Assembly: GCA_963573385.1 (NCBI GenBank)
Contig: CAUYLG010033243.1
Location: 31,667-95,666 of the forward strand
From: Cacajao melanocephalus
Taxonomy: Eukaryota > Chordata > Mammalia > Primates > Pitheciidae
Length of the DNA: 64,000 nucleotides
Reading direction: 5' to 3'
Of the stretch, positions 60,373-64,000 are shown in pieces. Each line of letters opens with the position of its first letter. Within the stretch, counting starts at the first letter, position 1. The position numbers and the translations under genes are program-made. The notes beneath the pieces are model-generated. The model made no database searches. It saw only the letters and a list, made by a program, of their open reading frames with translations, and had not been told where the DNA came from.

Positions 60373-60424
<52 letters not shown>
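60373..60424. repeat. (CA)n microsatellite in ERV gag
   Basis: About 24 uninterrupted CA units followed by TATATG. The longest dinucleotide array in the window, so likely polymorphic. Confidence 0.95.
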
Positions 60425-60425
<1 letters not shown>

Positions 60426-61213
60426 GTAAACCTGTGCCATTTAGAGAACTATGCTCAAGAGTTAGGGCTGCAATGACAGTACATAAAAGAAGCAGAAGCT
60501 TTTCTTGGAGAAGACCTAGTCTTGACCTCATAAGACCTGCCAAAAATTAGTCAAAAGTAATGCTTGTGTACTTCATGTCTCAGGTCCTCAAGAAGTCAGC
60601 TGCCTATAAATGCGGACTTTACAATATATATCTCCTGGTAGGCTGAAAAACAGAGACAACATTCTCTCTGGATGAAAGCAAAGCTTCAGGACCCCAAAAA
60701 CCAAAATAGAATAGAAAAAAGACCTCATCCAGTTTTATTGGTGACTCACCACAAAGTTTGTACAAATGAAAACTGATCTGGTGAGAACTGAAAGTCTGTG
60801 AGGCCAGCTCAGACTACAGGCTTATAGGACTCATGCCTTTGCTCTACCCTGGGATTCTCCTTCTAATGATAAACACTTTCAGACAGTCCAACACAGACAG
60901 AAGAACAAAAGAAAGCAAAGAGCGTGCATAGGAAAGACCTTCCAAGAATGTCAAACAAACGGGAACCAATAACAAAACTTGGGTACCAAACAGAATAAAA
61001 AACTGAGGGACTCAGTGAAAAAAGAGCAGAGTTCAGACATCATGCCGACTTTCCACATCTGCGTGGACTCAGTAAGCTACAAGCAGCAAGGCATAAGAAA
61101 TATCCATTGGTACTGCACCTGATCGAAACCTAGGAACAGAAACAATGGGCAGTGCAGACCATATCTCAGTGGAACGTCTAGGAATACTGGAGGAGTAACA
61201 AAGACTACTCAAA

Positions 61214-61710
61214 CGAGAATACGTGGAGGTGTTCACTCAGCGTTTGCTACAGCAAGGGAATCAGCCACCATTTCTTGCCTGCTTCCAAGACAGGCAGGGG
61301 GATGGGGAAGCTTTGTTCAACAAATACATACATGTTAAATAGTTCCAGGTGTGCTCTGATTGGACATTACTGGCATGGGAAAGCTGAAGGTAGGCTAAGC
61401 AGAGGTGGGGCATCTTATGTGATAGGTTTGGGGGATCATTTTTGGCTTTTATGGATTGGTCCCAAGTTGAAAGCAGAGTGGGGACAAAGAGTAGGGAAGC
61501 TGACAGTCATTGAGTAGGTCAAGTCCTGGCCTTTCTGAGCCAATTTCTTTAGGAGTTATGGGTTGGCTTTCTAGGCTTATTATTATAGGGATCATGAGTC
61601 AGAGTTCGATTACCATTTATGGGCTGACCATTGGGGCTGGTATACTCAGCATCTCAGATGTAAGGAAGTATCAGAATAGGTTCATGGAGAAGAGGATCAC
61701 AGTCTGGGCA
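61214..61710 (-). repeat. 5' LTR of the class I ERV (or 3' LTR of a second copy)
   Basis: Aligns with 50615-51162 across most of its length: GTGCTCTGATTGGACATTAC, TGGTCCCAAGTTGAAAGCAG, GTTGGCTTTCTAGGCTTATT. Next to its outer end lies AATTTCCCCCTGTT, whose complement AACAGGGGGAAATT looks like a polypurine tract. Such a tract is expected upstream of a 3' LTR, not a 5' LTR, so the arrangement is ambiguous. Confidence 0.7.
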
Positions 61711-62560
61711 AGAAATTTCCCCCTGTTGTTTATTTATTTATTTGGAGTGGAGGGTGGAATTTCTGGTAGAATAATTTCTAGCAGAGCAAGATAGAGCTGG
61801 TTATGATTCTAAAAGTCTACAAATTATTAACAAGCCTCAGCATAGGTGGAGTAAATCATAACAGAGACTAGATTTAGTTAATTCCATCTTCTTTGTTATA
61901 AACATACAGAGGCATGTCAGCTACCACAACCAAGTTGCTGTAATCAGCCCTAAAGAAAGGGTCAGTATTTCTAGTTCAGGCTGTAATGTTTTCAGCATGT
62001 AGTACATCCTTAATGAGGATAAAATGGAGGTTTCTTCGTTGAATGGATCCCGAAGTGGAATTATAACTATGTTTCCTTTAAGCTGCAACTGCTAGATAAA
62101 GGTTAAAGCAGGGAGAAGGATGCAGAGGAGAAAGAGGAGGGGAGGGAGCACTCAAGCTAGGTTTTTCACATAGAAAGTTCTGATGTCGATAGGTTAATGG
62201 CAAAATGTTTACTTCAACTGGCTGCCTGACCTGGCCAATTATGGCAGGAGAATAAACAAAGGAATGAGACAATGAAGCAGGATAGAGTTGGAGGGGATTA
62301 GTAGAAAGTAAAATGATTGGGTGCAGTCATTTCAGTATATCTTGGTTATGTTTGGAATATTTGGAAAGATAATAAAAAGAAGTGATCCTGCTAAGTAAGA
62401 AATATCCTTAAAGTAGTAGAGATAGGGGAAAAAAAGCCAAGCTGCCAGACAGCTGCAGGAAAAGCCAACAGGCTGGTGAATCAGGCCAGTGGAATACAAC
62501 ATTGATAATAGCTGTAACTGCAAAAGTGCAGACTGAGAGGACGGTTAGGAGAGGAGATTG
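61711..62560 (-). other. Possible further ERV internal sequence outside the LTR
   Basis: Minus-strand open stretches at 62332-62523 and 62078-62272, with residual openness down to about 61900, abut the LTR's outer edge behind a polypurine-like tract. I recognise no specific motif. They may be internal sequence of another retroviral copy, or unrelated DNA. Confidence 0.3.
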
Positions 62561-62727
62561 AAATCAGTTATAAAAGAGAGTGCATCCCTTTGCTAATTAC
62601 CTTTCTCCTGCATCTTTTGTGATTAGGGTACAAACTATGGTAATTAACTACTCCATTTTTTAAATCTGACCATTAAAACAAAAGGAAAGGTACTCAATCA
62701 GGGACTTATATAAACCATGATAATATA

Positions 62728-62960
62728 ATTAATGAGGATTTACTATGTGCCAGGCATAGTGCCTTAAACTTGGCACTTTAAATGTGTGATCTCTCATTTA
62801 ATCCTATGAGGCAGGTATATCCTTAACACTATGTTATAGATCAAGACAGTTAAGTTTAACAAGAATAAATACTGTGCCCAAGTAAATGGTGAACAATTTA
62901 AACCCATGGCTGTTTGACACCAGGGCTGGAGTTCTTGACCATTGTAGTCAGCACCCTTGC
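62728..62960 (-). mobile_element. MIR/MIRb, antisense
   Basis: Complement of nearly the whole MIR: ATTTACTATGTGCCAGGCAT, TCTCATTTAATCCTATGAGG, GGTGAACAATTTAAACCCAT. Confidence 0.85.
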
Positions 62961-62964
62961 TTAA

Positions 62965-63276
62965 AGATAATTAAGGACTTTGTTTACTTGGTTTGTGGCG
63001 GTCATAGAACAATGCTTAAATCTTACAATAACTAGAATGTGCAGGACTGGGAGAAAGGCAGAGAAGACCATCTCTGAGGATGTGGAAGAATGTAAACTCT
63101 GATTATAGAATTTGTGAAAACATTAACTGATAATAAGATAGCTAACCATGAGACTCTCAAACTACCTATAGTTTCTTTTGACCTTGATTTATATTTGCAA
63201 AGAGTACCCACCTTCTCATTACCTTTCTATATAAGTATCATACATTTATGATTAGAATTCCCTCCTTTCTACTAAG
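62965..63276. other. Unclassified sequence
   Basis: AT-rich; no gene or repeat recognised. It ends abruptly at the GC-rich LTR-like block. Confidence 0.45.
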
Positions 63277-63354
63277 TGTGCGACCCCCTTTGTCGACCCC
63301 TCCCTAGTTATCCGGTCCCAAGAAGCACACTGGAAGACGAAGGCCGAGTCCGGG

Positions 63355-63360
63355 TTTATT
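63355..63360 (-). terminator. Polyadenylation signal AATAAA of the LTR-like element
   Basis: Minus-strand AATAAA (in CTCAATAAACCCGG) shortly after the presumed start site, as in the R region of LTRs. Confidence 0.55.
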
Positions 63361-63426
63361 GAGACCTCCGGGCAGCCCAGAGAGAAGAGGAGGAAAGGGC
63401 TGCGCCCAGCGGCTGGGGCTGAGCAC

Positions 63427-63433
63427 TTTTATA
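63427..63433 (-). promoter_or_regulatory. TATA box of the LTR-like element
   Basis: Minus-strand TATAAAA, with CCAAT boxes 45-135 bp upstream and AATAAA about 70 bp downstream. Transcription would be expected to start near 63400 and run leftward. Confidence 0.6.
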
Positions 63434-63644
63434 GGGGTGGGGAGGGTTTTCAGCCAAGGTGGCGGTAGATGATTGGTAAGTGACCAGGAGGGGTGGAGAG
63501 GAGCGCCGTGTTACAAGGTGATTGGCCCAGTCTTGGCGGGCTAAGGCTGAGCTGTGATTGGCTGCCCAGTGTTACTAGGCAGACTGGTGTCTGTAGGTGG
63601 CCTCCCGGATGCGGGAGTTAAGATGGAGGGGTGGGAGTTTTCTA

Positions 63645-64000
63645 CCAAACAGCTCTAAGAACTGCCTTACAAGAGCTACTGACAGAAGTACTAAACAGGG
63701 ACAGGAACAACCAGTACCAGTCACTCCAAAAACCTACCAAACTGTAAAGAACATCAAAACAATGAAGAATCTGCATCAACTAACGTGCAAAACAGTCAGC
63801 TAGCATCAAAATGGCAGTATCAAATTCTCACATAACAATATTAACCCTAAATGTAAATGGACTAAATGCCACAATCAAAATACACAGACTTGCAAATTGG
63901 ATAAAAAGCCAAAACACATCGGTGTGCTGTATCCAGGAAACCCATCTCACATGCAAGGATACACACAGGCTGAAAATAAAGGGATGGAGGAAGATTTACC
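63645..64000 (+). mobile_element. Primate L1, 5'-truncated in ORF1, continuing beyond the window
   Basis: Begins in the last part of ORF1 (TTACAAGAGCTACTGACAGA, GGAACAACCAGTACCAGTCA, stop TAA near 63746). It crosses the short inter-ORF spacer and enters ORF2 at 63811. The match to primate L1 is close. The element reaches the window edge, so its length and 3' end are unknown. It begins directly after the GC-rich LTR-like block. Confidence 0.92.
63811..64000 (+). CDS. L1 ORF2 endonuclease N-terminus (partial, open to window edge)
   Basis: The frame starts at ATGGCAGTATCAAATTCTCA, the usual ORF2 start, about 65 bp after the ORF1 stop. The 63 visible residues are open and include TLNVNGLN and CCIQETHLTC. 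Asn14 and Glu43, both needed in the AP-type endonuclease active site, are retained. ORF2 normally runs about 1,275 residues with endonuclease, reverse transcriptase and a Cys-rich C-terminus, so less than 5% is seen here. Substitutions against the younger L1PA consensus suggest an older primate copy that is probably broken further on. ORF1 is 5'-truncated, so this copy has no promoter of its own. Confidence 0.85.
   Translation, partial: MAVSNSHITILTLNVNGLNATIKIHRLANWIKSQNTSVCCIQETHLTCKDTHRLKIKGWRKIY

Larger units (their letters stand above)
63277..63641 (-). repeat. GC-rich LTR-like element, minus strand
   Basis: On the minus strand there are three CCAAT boxes (ATTGG on the plus strand at 63472, 63521 and 63557), then a TATA box (TTTTATA at 63427-63433), then AATAAA (TTTATT at 63355-63360) about 70 bp further on. 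It ends with CA (TG at 63277 or 63279 on the plus strand). That order (promoter, short transcribed region, polyadenylation signal, CA end) is the layout of a retroviral LTR. Many CpGs are retained relative to the surrounding DNA. No family recognised. A CpG-rich cellular promoter is the main alternative. Confidence 0.6.

Noticed and set aside
61170..61213. Primer-binding site next to the upstream ERV LTR
   Set aside because: The minus-strand sequence after the LTR does not match a tRNA 3' end well enough to name a primer.

Overview
This window looks like primate, most likely human, nuclear DNA. It holds nine Alu-related insertions (full AluS/AluSc/AluJ copies and free left or right monomers), primate-lineage L1 fragments, a THE1-type LTR, Tigger and MER DNA transposons, and old MIR/L2/MLT1 remnants in AT-rich background. 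I recognise no host protein-coding exon, tRNA, rRNA or CRISPR array. All subfamily names come from memory of consensus sequences, not from a search.

Layout. 1-2445: unclassified. 2446-4771: an almost complete Tigger1 DNA transposon with TA target-site duplications and a decayed transposase gene. 6487-8117: an old L1 3' end with a younger L1 3' end inside it. 8140-12500: a degraded L1 of about 4 kb, interrupted by a free Alu monomer and a MIR. 13266-15590: antisense L2 pieces, followed by a 220-bp polypyrimidine tract and an Alu monomer. 16660-17377: an antisense L1 3' end. 18694-18993: an AluS. 19364-19607: an orphan L1 ORF2 fragment. 22516-24960: a long antisense L2 interrupted by an LTR-like insert. 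25243-26275: a three-level nest (hAT element, then AluJ, then THE1 LTR). 26700-44800: mostly unclassified, with MaLR LTRs, MIR, MER5A and L2 fossils. 44840-48120: L2, L1 and MER3-like fossils with FRAM, AluS and microsatellites.

50615-61710 is a class I (gammaretrovirus-like) endogenous retrovirus on the minus strand. It has two LTRs, decayed gag/protease, reverse transcriptase with a readable YVDD, integrase and env remnants. It has been hit by an MLT1 LTR, an AluS, a 5'-inverted L1 and a MER2 DNA transposon. The MER2 carries a Tigger3-like element, an AluSc and a second 5'-inverted L1. The order of nesting gives a relative history of the locus.

61711-64000 holds possible further retroviral remnants, a MIR, a GC-rich LTR-like minus-strand promoter (TATA, three inverted CCAAT boxes, polyadenylation signal), and the start of a primate L1 that runs off the window. 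Its ORF2 endonuclease frame is open to the last base.

The genes here do not act together as a pathway. They are independent mobile-element remnants, and the structure of interest is how they are nested. The window is probably intergenic or deep intronic.
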